A stretch of DNA of 64,000 nt from UMGS1124 sp045541255 (GCA_045541255.1 JAZQIU010000045.1:3580-67579), one strand, 5' to 3'; counted from the first letter of the stretch, positions 1 to 9,204 are shown. The notes: generated by a model not told the origin, from the sequence alone. Numbers and translations: made by a program.

Positions 1-153
1 AAATATGATGCTGTTGATAAAATTAGTTTAAATATATTAAAGAAAAAATATTATTTAATTGGTTATACTTTGAAAACTAGAAATGATGTTGAAGAGTATA
101 TTAAAGTATTTAATAATTTAGTTATAGATAATATAGAAGAGGTGTTTAAGTAG
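1..153 (+). CDS. C-terminal end of an unidentified protein (5' truncated)
   Basis: An open frame runs from the window edge to a TAG stop at 151-153, giving the last 50 residues of a protein whose start lies outside the window. The fragment has a beta-alpha-beta feel (YYLIGYTLKT, then a helix, then VIDNIEEVF). The end of glycerophosphodiester phosphodiesterases looks loosely similar (a strand before a final 'D-N' segment), but too little is present to name it. Thymidine kinase follows after one base, so the two are probably co-transcribed. Confidence 0.6.
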   Translation, partial: KYDAVDKISLNILKKKYYLIGYTLKTRNDVEEYIKVFNNLVIDNIEEVFK

Positions 154-154
154 T

Positions 155-700
155 ATGATAAAGACTTTTACTGGGCCAATGTTTAGTGGAAAAACAACAG
201 CATTATTAACAACTTACTTTAATATGTGGAATAAAGCTAATATAATGTGTTTTAAACCTAAAATTAATACTAGAGATGATGGTATAAAATCAAAAAATAT
301 AAAGGATAATGTAAGTGCTATAGAGATAAATGATTTATGTGAAATAAAAGAACATATAAAGAAAAATACTAAAACGATATTTATTGATGAAGCAAATTTT
401 TTAGTAGGTGATGTAAACGTTTTAGTTGAATTAAGTGTTGATAAAAATATAGATATTTATGTTTGTGGATTAAATATGACTGGTGAACAAAAACCTTTTG
501 GCATAATGCCTCAAATACTTGCTGTAAGTGATTATATTGATATAAAGAAGGGATATTGTACTGATTGTAATAGGGAAGCAGGATTTAGCTATTATATAGG
601 TGGAAAAGATAAAGATATTGTAGTTGGTGATAGTGGATATATTTCTTTATGCGAGGCGTGTTTACGTAAGAGAAGAAAGGGACAAAAAAATGAGAAGTAA
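155..700 (+). CDS. tdk: thymidine kinase (type II)
   Basis: Phosphorylates thymidine to dTMP in the cytoplasmic salvage pathway. The 181-residue length is normal for the tetrameric bacterial type II family. A P-loop GPMFSGKT is at residues 7-14, a Walker B-like segment FIDEANF is near 75-81, and the structural zinc site is given by paired cysteines, CTDC near 134-137 and CEAC near 166-169. The SD-like GAGGTG lies about 11 bases upstream. The 3' end overlaps the next gene by 11 bases. dTMP kinase is encoded three genes downstream, so salvage and the following kinase step are clustered. Identification is firm from the motifs. Confidence 0.93.
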   Translation: MIKTFTGPMFSGKTTALLTTYFNMWNKANIMCFKPKINTRDDGIKSKNIKDNVSAIEINDLCEIKEHIKKNTKTIFIDEANFLVGDVNVLVELSVDKNIDIYVCGLNMTGEQKPFGIMPQILAVSDYIDIKKGYCTDCNREAGFSYYIGGKDKDIVVGDSGYISLCEACLRKRRKGQKNEK

Positions 701-2480
701 TAAAAAGGGTTATACTTTAATTGAAATAATAGTTTGTATATTGCTTATTGTTTTAATAGGAACTATTTCTATAATTGTTGTAAAAAAGAATGAAAAAACT
801 AATGATGATTTAAAAGTTGAGTATGTTGAAAAGATAAAATTGGATACAGCGGTTTATGTTGAGAAAAATAAAGAAAGTACATTATTTTCTGGTTTGAATT
901 CCCCTGAAGATTATACTTATATTCAATTAAAAGATTTAATTAATTTAGGTATATTAGATGAAAATTTATATAATCCTATTTTTAATAATAGTAGTAAAAA
1001 TCTTGGACATAGTTTAGTAAGGGTGTTTTTGGATAGTGAATCAAATATTGATATAGAATATCCTACAGTATATGAAGAAAAAATTAGAGAAGAGCTTCCT
1101 GAAGATACTCCACCAGAAGAAATAGAAGATAAGGTTAAGGATGAAATAGAAAATACTTTAAAAAATGTTTTTATCCATATTAGAGAAAATAATGAAAATG
1201 GTAATAAATTTATAATACCCGATTCAAAAACAATGCTTAATGTTATTGATAGTTTAGTAAAAGATAAAACTTATAAAAGTAGTTATTATTTTTATAAAGC
1301 TTTAAAAGAAGGAGATTATAACACTTATAATGATCCGGGGTATTATTTGGCTGATGCTGCTGGTAATATTATTAATACTACAGAAAATGATTGGTGTATA
1401 ACAAAAGAAAAGATTTATAGTGATAAAAAGAAAAAGAATTGGGATAATAAATGGAAATATACTTATGAAATATGTGAGAATAGTTCTATTTATAATGTTT
1501 ATAAAAATGTAAATAGTGAAGATAATATAAGAATTGTTGAAATGGTTGATAATGATGCGCCTCTTTTATTATCAGAAAGTGATAATCGTGAATTTGTTAG
1601 TGGAGTTGATTATTTTAATGCATTAGATAATTATTATTATGGATACTTAGATTTTTGGGCTATGTATTATTATAGTCAAGCATTTTATGTTTATGATAAT
1701 TATGATGGTGCTAGTTATGATGTGCCAGATCGTTTATCAAGTTTGAATTTTACTTATGATTTATTAACACAAGATTTATTATTAACTGATTCTAATAATA
1801 ATAGTAGAATATATACAGTTGATGTTGCATTATCATATAATGAACAACCTTATGTTTATTATGATGGTCCTACTTATTTATATGAATATGATATTTATTA
1901 TTCTAATGGAGAAATATATCCATTCTATGATTATATATATGCTTATGATTGGGATGATAATTTAGAATATACTTATTATTATTTATATGATGATTATGGA
2001 AATTATTATTATCCTTATGATGATACATACATACCTACAGGCAATTATACTTTATCTGTAGAAGCTTGTGATACTTATTGGTATTGTGATTACCAAACTT
2101 ATGAAATATATGTAGATTATTATTACTATGAAGAACCTTGGTATGATGATTATTATGATGACTATTATGATTATGGATATGACGATTATTATTGTGGAGA
2201 TGCTTGTATTATAGAGCAAATGCAGCAAAATTCTGAAGCTTGGTGGGGCGCTTCTCCAGAAGAGCAAGATAGGTTACATGAAGAGAATGAATGGTTAGCT
2301 GGCCAATTATCCGGAGATACTTATTATACTGATGATGGATATTGGTATTATGATGATGGTTCTTATGTATATGGTGATGATTATTATAATGACTATTATG
2401 GTTACGATTATGGTTATTATGACGATTATTATGGCTATGATGATTATTACTATGATTATGGATATGATTGTTGTTGGTAA
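690..2480 (+). CDS. prepilin-like surface protein with Tyr/Asp-rich C-terminal half
   Basis: Start chosen at ATG 690 because AAGGG at 678-682 precedes it and the prepilin motif then sits at the very N-terminus: KKGYTLIE at residues 5-12, with the cleavage Gly at 7 and Glu at +5, followed by a hydrophobic helix. This would be processed by a prepilin peptidase and held in the membrane or a pilus-like fibre. At 596 residues it is much longer than ordinary pilins. From about residue 310 onward it becomes extremely rich in Tyr, Asp and Gly (runs such as YYDDYYDYGYDDYYCGD near the end), with only short normal segments between. No pilus assembly genes adjoin it. The function of the tail is unknown; a ligand-binding or tyrosine-mediated adhesive role would be speculation. 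Confidence 0.8.
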   Translation: MRSNKKGYTLIEIIVCILLIVLIGTISIIVVKKNEKTNDDLKVEYVEKIKLDTAVYVEKNKESTLFSGLNSPEDYTYIQLKDLINLGILDENLYNPIFNNSSKNLGHSLVRVFLDSESNIDIEYPTVYEEKIREELPEDTPPEEIEDKVKDEIENTLKNVFIHIRENNENGNKFIIPDSKTMLNVIDSLVKDKTYKSSYYFYKALKEGDYNTYNDPGYYLADAAGNIINTTENDWCITKEKIYSDKKKKNWDNKWKYTYEICENSSIYNVYKNVNSEDNIRIVEMVDNDAPLLLSESDNREFVSGVDYFNALDNYYYGYLDFWAMYYYSQAFYVYDNYDGASYDVPDRLSSLNFTYDLLTQDLLLTDSNNNSRIYTVDVALSYNEQPYVYYDGPTYLYEYDIYYSNGEIYPFYDYIYAYDWDDNLEYTYYYLYDDYGNYYYPYDDTYIPTGNYTLSVEACDTYWYCDYQTYEIYVDYYYYEEPWYDDYYDDYYDYGYDDYYCGDACIIEQMQQNSEAWWGASPEEQDRLHEENEWLAGQLSGDTYYTDDGYWYYDDGSYVYGDDYYNDYYGYDYGYYDDYYGYDDYYYDYGYDCCW

Positions 2481-2496
2481 GTGGGAGGAGTAAATT

Positions 2497-2946
2497 ATGA
2501 AGAAAAAAATATTATTGATAATAATTAGTGTATTAATTTTAGTTGGTTTGGGAGTTTTAATTTTCTTATTGGTAGATAAAGATGATAAAAAAGTTACTAC
2601 TGAAAATAAAACTGAAGAAAAGGAATATTATTTGGCTATGCATAAAAGAATGTATGATTATTATAAAATTATGTATAAGAATATAGATGTTCCTGAAGAT
2701 AAAAAAGATTCTACTATAAGAATAAATTTAGGTACTTTAAAAAGAGAAGGTTTTCCAATGGAAGAATTTGTTAGTTTTGATGGTAAAGATGAATGTGATT
2801 TGGCAATGAGTTATGCAGTTAGAAAAGTTGTAAATAATAAATATCAAATAGAAGTTTATTATAAATGTGGTACAACTGCAAATTATGATTATACAAAAGT
2901 AAGTACTACAAAGAAAATTAATACAACAACTAAGAGTGGGAGTTAA
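2497..2946 (+). CDS. single-pass membrane protein, unknown
   Basis: A 149-residue protein with a short basic N-terminus and one hydrophobic helix (about residues 4-26), then a Lys/Glu-rich linker and a small extracellular domain with two cysteines (near residues 100 and 124) and a Thr/Ser-rich end. GGGAGG lies just upstream (2482-2487). It sits 16 bases after the prepilin-like gene and two bases before tmk, so it is probably in the same operon; a role with the prepilin-like protein is suggested only by position. A similar layout (one helix plus small domain with Thr-rich stretch) occurs at 15827-16333. No family recognised. Confidence 0.7.
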   Translation: MKKKILLIIISVLILVGLGVLIFLLVDKDDKKVTTENKTEEKEYYLAMHKRMYDYYKIMYKNIDVPEDKKDSTIRINLGTLKREGFPMEEFVSFDGKDECDLAMSYAVRKVVNNKYQIEVYYKCGTTANYDYTKVSTTKKINTTTKSGS

Positions 2947-2948
2947 TA

Positions 2949-3632
2949 ATGAGTAGAGGTAAATTAATTGTAATTGAAGGTACTGATTGTAGTGGTAAAG
3001 AAACACAAGCTAAACTATTGTTAGAGAAATTAAGAAACAAAGGTATTAAAATAGAGGAAAGAGGTTTTCCAATGTATGATACTCCTACTGGATATATAGT
3101 TGGTGCTTGTTTGTTAGGTAAACCTCATATGGGAGAAAGTATTTTTGAAGAAGGAACAACTAATGTTCCGCCTAAGGTTGCTGCATTATATTATGCAGCA
3201 GATAGATTGTATAATATAGAATCTATTAACAAAATGTTAGATGATGGTGTAAATGTTATTTTAGATAGATATGTTGAAAGCAATATGGGACATCAAGCAG
3301 GTAAATTAAAAGATAAACATGATAAACTAAATATGATGAATTGGTTAGAAAAATTAGAATATGATTTATTAGAACTTCCTAAGCCTGATATAGTAATGTT
3401 TTTATATATGCCATATCAATATTCTGTTGAGTTAAGGAATAAACGTGCTGAAGCAGCTGATGGTGCTGAAAGAGATGTTGAACATTTAAAAAATGCTGAA
3501 GCTACATATTCTTTAATGGCTGAAAAGTATAATTATAATATAATACATTGTGTTAAAGATGATAAAATAAGAACTATAGAAGAAATAAATGAAGATATAT
3601 ATTCTTTAGTAATTGAAAAGTTAAAGGATTAG
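2949..3632 (+). CDS. tmk: dTMP kinase-like protein
   Basis: Phosphorylates dTMP to dTDP. The P-loop is EGTDCSGKET (residues 10-19), the family LDRY motif is near residues 104-107, and a basic lid-like segment RNKRAEAADGAERD lies near 158-171. The 227-residue length is typical, slightly long. The P-loop cysteine (GTDCSGKE rather than GxDGxGK) resembles the divergent tmk branch that also carries an 'SNMGHQAGK' substrate segment, seen here after LDRYVE. The start codon follows the stop of the preceding gene by two bases, with GAGTGGGAG as a possible ribosome site. A hairpin terminator directly follows. Confidence 0.88.
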   Translation: MSRGKLIVIEGTDCSGKETQAKLLLEKLRNKGIKIEERGFPMYDTPTGYIVGACLLGKPHMGESIFEEGTTNVPPKVAALYYAADRLYNIESINKMLDDGVNVILDRYVESNMGHQAGKLKDKHDKLNMMNWLEKLEYDLLELPKPDIVMFLYMPYQYSVELRNKRAEAADGAERDVEHLKNAEATYSLMAEKYNYNIIHCVKDDKIRTIEEINEDIYSLVIEKLKD

Positions 3633-3654
3633 TTGATTGACTAATTCTTTTTTA
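3623..3654 (+). terminator. rho-independent terminator after tmk
   Basis: Stem about 3623-3633 with 3640-3650 (GGATTAGT against ACTAATTC, one G-U pair, extended by A-T pairs) around a six-base loop, followed by a T run. It overlaps the tmk stop codon. Confidence 0.75.
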
Positions 3655-3681
3655 TGTCATATTATATTTTTGGTGATATAT

Positions 3682-4362
3682 ATGAAATATGTATTAGTTA
3701 CAGGAGGAGCACAAGGTTTAGGTAAAGAAATAGTTAAAGAATTATCTAAGTGTTCTTATAATGTTATTATTGGATATTTAACTAATGAAGATATGGCAAA
3801 AGAATTATGTACATATTTGAATGGTAAATATAATGTTAATAACATTGTAAAGAAAATTGATATAACTTGTGAAGAATGTGTAAAGAGTATATTTGAAGAA
3901 TATGATATAGAAATTCTTATAAATAATGCTAGTTTATCTAATGATAATTATATAGATAATAAAAGTTTTGATGAATTTATGGATGTTGTTAAAGTAAATT
4001 TAGGTGGAACTTATTTAATGTGTAAGTATGCTAAAAATACACAAACAATAATTAATATTAGTAGTAAAGATGGCATTGATACATATAATCCTATTAGTTT
4101 AGATTATTCAAGTAGTAAAGCAGGTATAATTAATTTAAGTAAGAATTTAAGTTTATATTATAAAGATAAGAAAATATATTGTGTGTGTCCTGGATGGATT
4201 AATACTGAGAGTGTTATGAATATGAATCCGAATTATTTAAAATCTGAAATGAATAGAATAGGACAAAATGAATTGTTAGATAGCAAGTATGTAGCTACTA
4301 AAATAGTAGATTTAATTAATAGTAATAAAAAAAGTGGAAGTGTGGTAGTTATAGATGAATAG
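3682..4362 (+). CDS. short-chain dehydrogenase/reductase (FabG-like)
   Basis: NAD(P)-dependent oxidoreductase of the SDR family; the substrate cannot be told from sequence. It shows the Rossmann glycine motif TGGAQGLG (residues 7-14), the NNAS motif (residues 88-91), the catalytic serine region INISSKDG and the catalytic YSSSK near residue 142, and then CPGWINTES. Start taken at ATG 3682 (226 residues) because GGTGAT precedes it and the Rossmann strand begins at once; an upstream in-frame ATG at 3637 lies inside the tmk terminator. It overlaps the next gene by eight bases, indicating translational coupling. Confidence 0.88.
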   Translation: MKYVLVTGGAQGLGKEIVKELSKCSYNVIIGYLTNEDMAKELCTYLNGKYNVNNIVKKIDITCEECVKSIFEEYDIEILINNASLSNDNYIDNKSFDEFMDVVKVNLGGTYLMCKYAKNTQTIINISSKDGIDTYNPISLDYSSSKAGIINLSKNLSLYYKDKKIYCVCPGWINTESVMNMNPNYLKSEMNRIGQNELLDSKYVATKIVDLINSNKKSGSVVVIDE

Positions 4363-5590
4363 ATTAGAAATAAAAGAGTTAATTAATAATTGTGAAAAAG
4401 AATTAACAAGTGAGTTTGATAAAGTTAATAAGTTATGTGAAGAAAATACTTTTAAAGTAATGGAGTCTTTCAAAAAAAATGGTGTAAGTGAAATACATTT
4501 TAATAGTACAACAGGTTATGGATATAATGATATTGGTAGAGAAGTCATAGAAAGAGTTTACGCTGATATATTTGGTGCAGAAGCAGCTTTAGTACGCAAT
4601 CAATTTATAAGTGCTAGTCATGCTTTGAATGTTGTTTTATTCGCTTGTTTACGTCCAGGTGATACTATGCTCTGTATTACAGGATTGCCTTATGATACTA
4701 TGCATGAAGTAATTGGTTTAAAAGAAAATGGTAGTAGTTTAAAAAGTTTTGGAATAAATTATGAACAAATAGATTTAATAGATGATGATTTTGATTATGA
4801 TAAAATATCAAATACTATAAAGAATGCAAAATATAAATTAATACATATACAAAGAAGTAAAGGTTATAGTGAAAGAAAAAGTATTACGATAGAAAAGGTT
4901 GAAAAAGTTATAGATTTAATTAAATCTATTGATAAAGATATTATTGTTATGGTTGATAATTGTTACTGTGAAATGGTTAATAATCAAGAACCTAGTCATG
5001 TTGGAGCAGATTTAGTGGTAGGTTCATTGATTAAGAATTTAGGTGCTGGAATTGCTTCTAATGGAGCATATGTTGTGGGTAAAAAAGATTTAATAGAACT
5101 ATGTGGTGAAAGATTAACATTACCTGGGGAAGGTAATGAAGTAGGCCCTAGTTTAGGAGCTAATAAGGAATTTTTGAAAGGTTTATTTTTTGCTCCAAGT
5201 GTAGTAGCGTCTAGTTTAAAAGTTGCTATCTTAACTAGTAAAGTTTTAGAAAAATTAGGTTATAAAGTTGAACCAAAATATAATGATGATAGAGCTGATA
5301 TAGTTCAAAATATTATATTTGAAGACAGAGATTTGTTAATTAAATACTGTCAAGGGATACAGAGTGGGTCACCAATAGACTCTAATGCTTTACCTATACC
5401 AACAGATATGCCAGGCTATGATGATGAAATAATTATGGCTAGTGGTTCATTTACTCAAGGATCTAGTATTGAAATTAGTTGTGATGGTCCTTTAAGAAGT
5501 CCATATATAGCATATCAACAAGGCGGTTTAACTTACGAAAGTGGAAAATATGCTTTGATTAGTGCAATTGATTATTTATTAAATAAGTAA
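4355..5590 (+). CDS. methionine gamma-lyase family / 'aluminium resistance' PLP protein (YnbB-like)
   Basis: A 411-residue fold-type I PLP enzyme of the family annotated as aluminium resistance protein (YnbB in Bacillus). The conserved opening STTGYGYNDIGRE, the segment RNQFISASHALN and the PLP lysine in GSLIKNLGAGIA (about residue 225) are recognisable, as is the closing GGLTYESGK. The exact reaction is not established for this family; carbon-sulfur lyase activity is inferred from its relatives. Coupled to the SDR gene by overlap. The rpsO promoter starts immediately after its stop. Confidence 0.85.
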   Translation: MNRLEIKELINNCEKELTSEFDKVNKLCEENTFKVMESFKKNGVSEIHFNSTTGYGYNDIGREVIERVYADIFGAEAALVRNQFISASHALNVVLFACLRPGDTMLCITGLPYDTMHEVIGLKENGSSLKSFGINYEQIDLIDDDFDYDKISNTIKNAKYKLIHIQRSKGYSERKSITIEKVEKVIDLIKSIDKDIIVMVDNCYCEMVNNQEPSHVGADLVVGSLIKNLGAGIASNGAYVVGKKDLIELCGERLTLPGEGNEVGPSLGANKEFLKGLFFAPSVVASSLKVAILTSKVLEKLGYKVEPKYNDDRADIVQNIIFEDRDLLIKYCQGIQSGSPIDSNALPIPTDMPGYDDEIIMASGSFTQGSSIEISCDGPLRSPYIAYQQGGLTYESGKYALISAIDYLLNK

Positions 5591-5597
5591 AAAAAAC

Positions 5598-5625
5598 TTG
5601 CATAAATCATATATTATGTTATAAT
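5598..5625 (+). promoter_or_regulatory. rpsO promoter
   Basis: TTGCAT (5598-5603), 16-base spacer, perfect TATAAT (5620-5625). Places transcription start near 5632, about 80 bases before rpsO. Confidence 0.75.
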
Positions 5626-5643
5626 AGCATTGTAAAAGTTTTT

Positions 5644-5678
5644 ACTTGGTTTTGATTTTCTCCAAATTATTACTAAGT
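5644..5678 (+). promoter_or_regulatory. rpsO 5' leader hairpin, possible S15 autoregulatory element
   Basis: ACTTGGT (5644-5650) pairs with ACTAAGT (5672-5678) with one G-U, and an inner TTTG/CAAA helix continues it. S15 represses its own mRNA through leader structures in many bacteria, and the position is right, but a match to a defined S15 leader class cannot be confirmed by eye. Confidence 0.4.
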
Positions 5679-5711
5679 TTAAACGGATATTAGAAATAGG
5701 GAGGATTTAAA

Positions 5712-5981
5712 ATGGCAATTTGCAAAGAAAGAAAAGCTGAACTTGTTAAAAAGTTTGGTAAAAACGAACAAGATACTGGTTCTACAAAAGTTCAAATAGC
5801 TATATTAACTGATGAAATCAATGATTTAACTGAACATTTAAAAGTTCATAAACATGATTATCATTCAAAACGTGGATTATTAATGAAAGTTGGTAAAAGA
5901 CGTAGTTTATTAGACTATTTAAAGGAAAACGATGTAGTAGCATATCGTGAGTTAATTAAAGAATTAAATATTAGAAAGTAG
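5712..5981 (+). CDS. rpsO: 30S ribosomal protein S15
   Basis: Binds 16S rRNA in the platform of the small subunit. The 89-residue length is exact for the family, and the hallmark segments DTGSTKVQIA, LTEHLKVHKHDYHSKRGL and RRSLLDYL are present. GGGAGG at 5699-5704 is an excellent ribosome site. As in most Bacillota it precedes pnp, here with one unknown gene inserted between them. It has its own promoter and terminator. Confidence 0.97.
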   Translation: MAICKERKAELVKKFGKNEQDTGSTKVQIAILTDEINDLTEHLKVHKHDYHSKRGLLMKVGKRRSLLDYLKENDVVAYRELIKELNIRK

Positions 5982-6007
5982 GCACTTTATTTTTGGTGCC
6001 TTTTTTT
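5981..6007 (+). terminator. rho-independent terminator after rpsO
   Basis: GGCAC (5981-5985) pairs with GTGCC (5996-6000), followed by seven T. The stem begins at the last base of the rpsO stop codon. Confidence 0.85.
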
Positions 6008-6025
6008 ATTGGAGGGTTTATATTA

Positions 6026-6595
6026 ATGAAATTAAAAAATATTTATGTTGGTACTACAAAAGATGGTAAACATAGAGTTTTAGAAAAAAGATTTAGAGTA
6101 CATGATGGAAGTAGTTATACAGTTTATGTTGATTTAAAAACAAAAGATGAATTTACTGCTATAGATATCGATACTGATACTTTAATACCTTTTGGTCAAT
6201 CTGTTTCAGATAAAAAGCATGCAACAAAAAGAAAAGTTATAAAAGCTTTTAAGACAGATATGAAGTTAAAGTATCATGTGGATAACTTATTTATATGTGA
6301 TAAATGCAAAGTAGATTGGACTACTAGTCCGTATATATCAAGATATTATAGTAAAAAGCCTATGTCTGTAGAACCTGTTGGATATAATTTGCTTTTTGTA
6401 AAGATTAATGGTGAGTATAAAGATTTAGGGACTTCAAAAATTTATAAAGCTGAAGGAGATCCAACTTTGGAAATAGGAGATTTTTGTGTTAATAATATAA
6501 GAAATGTTACAGAAGAGTTAGGTTTACAAGGTGTTGTTAGTAAAAATTTTGCTTTAAGATTACATTATAATAAATTTAAAAGAAAAAATAATTAA
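6026..6595 (+). CDS. hypothetical protein between rpsO and pnp
   Basis: A soluble 189-residue protein. Start set at ATG 6026, nine bases after GGAGGG (6011-6016); an in-frame upstream start at 5993 lies inside the rpsO terminator. It has no signal peptide or membrane helix. A CDKCKVDW segment near residues 91-98 holds two cysteines but no second pair is seen, so a zinc ribbon is not supported. Basic C-terminus (FKRKNN). No family recognised; position suggests nothing beyond co-expression with pnp. Confidence 0.7.
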   Translation: MKLKNIYVGTTKDGKHRVLEKRFRVHDGSSYTVYVDLKTKDEFTAIDIDTDTLIPFGQSVSDKKHATKRKVIKAFKTDMKLKYHVDNLFICDKCKVDWTTSPYISRYYSKKPMSVEPVGYNLLFVKINGEYKDLGTSKIYKAEGDPTLEIGDFCVNNIRNVTEELGLQGVVSKNFALRLHYNKFKRKNN

Positions 6596-6621
6596 AATAT
6601 ATTTTAAAAGGAGTTGAAGTA

Positions 6622-8802
6622 ATGAAGAATATTTTTGAATTAGATTTTGATGGAAGAAAATTAGTTGTAGAAAATGGAGAACTTGCAAAACAAAGTAATG
6701 GTTCTGTATTAGTTAGATATGGAGATACAGTAATATTAACTGCTGCTGTTATGAGTAATAATGTATCTACTGCAGATTTTTTCCCTTTAACAGTTGTATA
6801 TAATGAAAAGTTATATTCAGTTGGTAAAATACCAGGTGGTTTTATAAAAAGAGAAGGTCGTCCTTCTGAAAATGCTACATTAGCGGCTCGTTTAATAGAT
6901 AGACCAATAAGACCTATGTTTGATGAGAATTTTAGAAATGAAGTACAAGTTATAAATACTGTATTATCTGTTGATCCTGATAATAGTCCTGAAATGACTG
7001 CACTATTTGGTTCAAGTTTAGCATTAGGTATATCTAATATCCCATTTGATGGTCCTGTTGCTGGAGTTGTAGTTGGTAAGATTGGTAAAAAATTTATTAT
7101 TAATCCCACTACTGAAGAAATGGAACAAAGTGAATTAGTTTTAACTGTTGCAGGTACTGAAACTGATATTTGTATGATAGAAGCCGGCTCTAAACAAGTT
7201 AATGAACAAGTTATGTTAGATGCTTTAGAATTTGGGCAAAAAGCAATTAAAAAGTTATGTAAATTTCAAAAGAAAATAATTAAAGAAATAGGTTTAGAAA
7301 AATGCGAAGTAGAATTAGCTCAAATAGATCCTGAACTAGAAAAAGCTGTTAGAGAATATTCAACTAAAGATATGTTAGAAGCAATTCAAATTAAAGATAA
7401 GTTAGAAAAATATGCAAGAATAGATGAAGTTAAAGAAGAAGCTGTTAATCATTTTGCTGAAGTATATGCTGAAGACGAAGAAGTGGAAAGTATTTTAAAG
7501 ACAGTTAAGAAGATTGCAGATATGATTGAAGCTGATGAAGTTAGAAGATTAATAACTGATGAAAAAATTAGACCTGATGGAAGAAAGATGGATGAAATAA
7601 GACCTTTAAGTGCTGATATTGATTTATTACCACGTACACATGGTTCAGCTTTATTTACAAGAGGACAAACACAAGCTTTATCAACAACAACTTTAGGTGC
7701 TATTGGAGAACATCAAATTTTAGATGGTTTAGGTTTAGAAGATTCAAAAAGATTTATGCTTCATTATAATTTCCCTGCATTCAGTGTTGGAGAAACTGGA
7801 AGATATGGTGCTCCTGGAAGACGTGAAATTGGTCATGGTGCTTTAGGAGAAAGAGCTTTATTACAAGTTATTCCTAGTGAAGAAGAATTCCCATATACAA
7901 TACGTGTTGTAAGTGAAATACTAGAAAGTAATGGAAGCAGTAGTCAAGCAAGTATTTGTGCTGGATGTTTATCTTTAATGGCTGCTGGTGTTCCAATTAA
8001 AGCTCCAGTTGCTGGTATTGCAATGGGATTAATTACAAAGGGTAAAAATTATACTATTTTAACTGATATTCAAGGTTTAGAAGACCATATGGGTGATATG
8101 GACTTTAAAGTTGCAGGTACTAGAGATGGTATTACTGCTTTACAAATGGATATTAAAATTAAAGGTGTTACTCGTGAAATCTTAAAAGAAGCTTTAGAAC
8201 AAGCTAGAAAAGCAAGGTTTGAAATATTAGATTTAATGGAAACTGTTATTGCAGGTCCTAGAAGTGAATTAAGTGAGTATGCTCCAAAAATTGAAACATT
8301 TAATATTGATCCAGAAAAGATTAAAGATGTAATTGGCCGTGGTGGAGAAATGATTACTAAGATAATATTAGAAGCTAGTAATGTAAAAACTGTTAATGAT
8401 AAAGACGCTGTTAAAGTAGATTTAGAAGATGATGGTAGAGTAATCATTTATCATACTGATAAAGAAGTTATCGCTAAAACTGCTGAAATGATAAAAAATA
8501 TTGTTAGAGTAGTTGAAGACGGAAAAATATATGATGCTAAAGTAGTTAAAGTAGAAGACTTTGGATGCTTTGTTGAATTATGGCCTGGTTGTGAAGGATT
8601 AGTTCATGTATCTCAATTAGATCATGAAAGAGTTAATAAACCAAGTGATATAGTAAAAGTTGGAGATGAAATAATAGTTAAATCTTTAGGATACGATAAT
8701 AGAGGAAGATTAAACTTATCAAGAAAAGAAGCAATACCTGCTCCTAAGAAAAAAGAAATAAAAGAAAAGAAAGATAAAAAAGAAACAAAAGGAGATAAAT
8801 AA
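6622..8802 (+). CDS. pnp: polyribonucleotide nucleotidyltransferase (PNPase)
   Basis: Phosphorolytic 3'-5' exoribonuclease of RNA turnover. The 726 residues contain two RNase PH domains (about 10-140 and 320-530) separated by the helical domain, a KH domain with IGRGGEMITKI near 570, and an S1 domain from about 620. The catalytic region GHGALGERAL and the phosphate-site segment NGSSSQASICAG are intact. The C-terminus is a Lys/Glu-rich tail, as often seen. AAAAGGAG at 6607-6614 is the ribosome site. Its stop directly abuts the next gene's start. Confidence 0.97.
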   Translation: MKNIFELDFDGRKLVVENGELAKQSNGSVLVRYGDTVILTAAVMSNNVSTADFFPLTVVYNEKLYSVGKIPGGFIKREGRPSENATLAARLIDRPIRPMFDENFRNEVQVINTVLSVDPDNSPEMTALFGSSLALGISNIPFDGPVAGVVVGKIGKKFIINPTTEEMEQSELVLTVAGTETDICMIEAGSKQVNEQVMLDALEFGQKAIKKLCKFQKKIIKEIGLEKCEVELAQIDPELEKAVREYSTKDMLEAIQIKDKLEKYARIDEVKEEAVNHFAEVYAEDEEVESILKTVKKIADMIEADEVRRLITDEKIRPDGRKMDEIRPLSADIDLLPRTHGSALFTRGQTQALSTTTLGAIGEHQILDGLGLEDSKRFMLHYNFPAFSVGETGRYGAPGRREIGHGALGERALLQVIPSEEEFPYTIRVVSEILESNGSSSQASICAGCLSLMAAGVPIKAPVAGIAMGLITKGKNYTILTDIQGLEDHMGDMDFKVAGTRDGITALQMDIKIKGVTREILKEALEQARKARFEILDLMETVIAGPRSELSEYAPKIETFNIDPEKIKDVIGRGGEMITKIILEASNVKTVNDKDAVKVDLEDDGRVIIYHTDKEVIAKTAEMIKNIVRVVEDGKIYDAKVVKVEDFGCFVELWPGCEGLVHVSQLDHERVNKPSDIVKVGDEIIVKSLGYDNRGRLNLSRKEAIPAPKKKEIKEKKDKKETKGDK

Positions 8803-9141
8803 ATGGGGCAAAATATAAGAATTGGAGATTTTTGTAAACATTTTAAAGGTAAAACTTTAGTTGAAAAAAATATATATAAAATTCTTTTATTAAATGTAAT
8901 ATATTCAGGTGATAATTCAACTAAAAAACTAAATGATTTAGTTGTATATGAAAATATATTTGATGGTAAAATTTTTACTAGGGAAGCGAGTGATATTTTT
9001 ACTGAATTATCTATGGAAAAACAAGAAGAATTTAATCAACTTTATAAGGTGCAAAAATTAACAGAGGAAGAATTATCTCAAATTCAAACTGATGATTATA
9101 GAGTAAAAAAATTAGAATATATTAGAAATAAAAATAAATAG
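8803..9141 (+). CDS. DUF1653-like small protein
   Basis: A 112-residue soluble protein starting on the base after the pnp stop, with GGAG inside the end of pnp as ribosome site. The N-terminal 65 residues carry the pattern of DUF1653 proteins: G-x-(F/Y)-x-HFKGK near residue 15, a lVvYEN segment, and REAS-DIF near residue 62. The role of this family is unknown. The C-terminal 45 residues are charged and helical. It probably depends on pnp for translation. Terminator follows at once. Confidence 0.72.
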   Translation: MGQNIRIGDFCKHFKGKTLVEKNIYKILLLNVIYSGDNSTKKLNDLVVYENIFDGKIFTREASDIFTELSMEKQEEFNQLYKVQKLTEEELSQIQTDDYRVKKLEYIRNKNK

Positions 9142-9173
9142 AGATTATTAAAAGTATAATAATCTCTTTTTTT
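9140..9173 (+). terminator. rho-independent terminator after the pnp operon
   Basis: Perfect 11-bp stem, AGAGATTATTA (9140-9150) with TAATAATCTCT (9157-9167), loop of six, then a T run. Confidence 0.88.
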
Positions 9174-9204
9174 ATACATATAAATTAGTAAAAGGAGGAA
9201 TTAT

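Noticed and set aside
7..153. Naming the first fragment as glycerophosphodiester phosphodiesterase
   Set aside because: Only 50 residues are present and the resemblance is limited to a strand-helix-strand pattern; kept as an unnamed partial gene.
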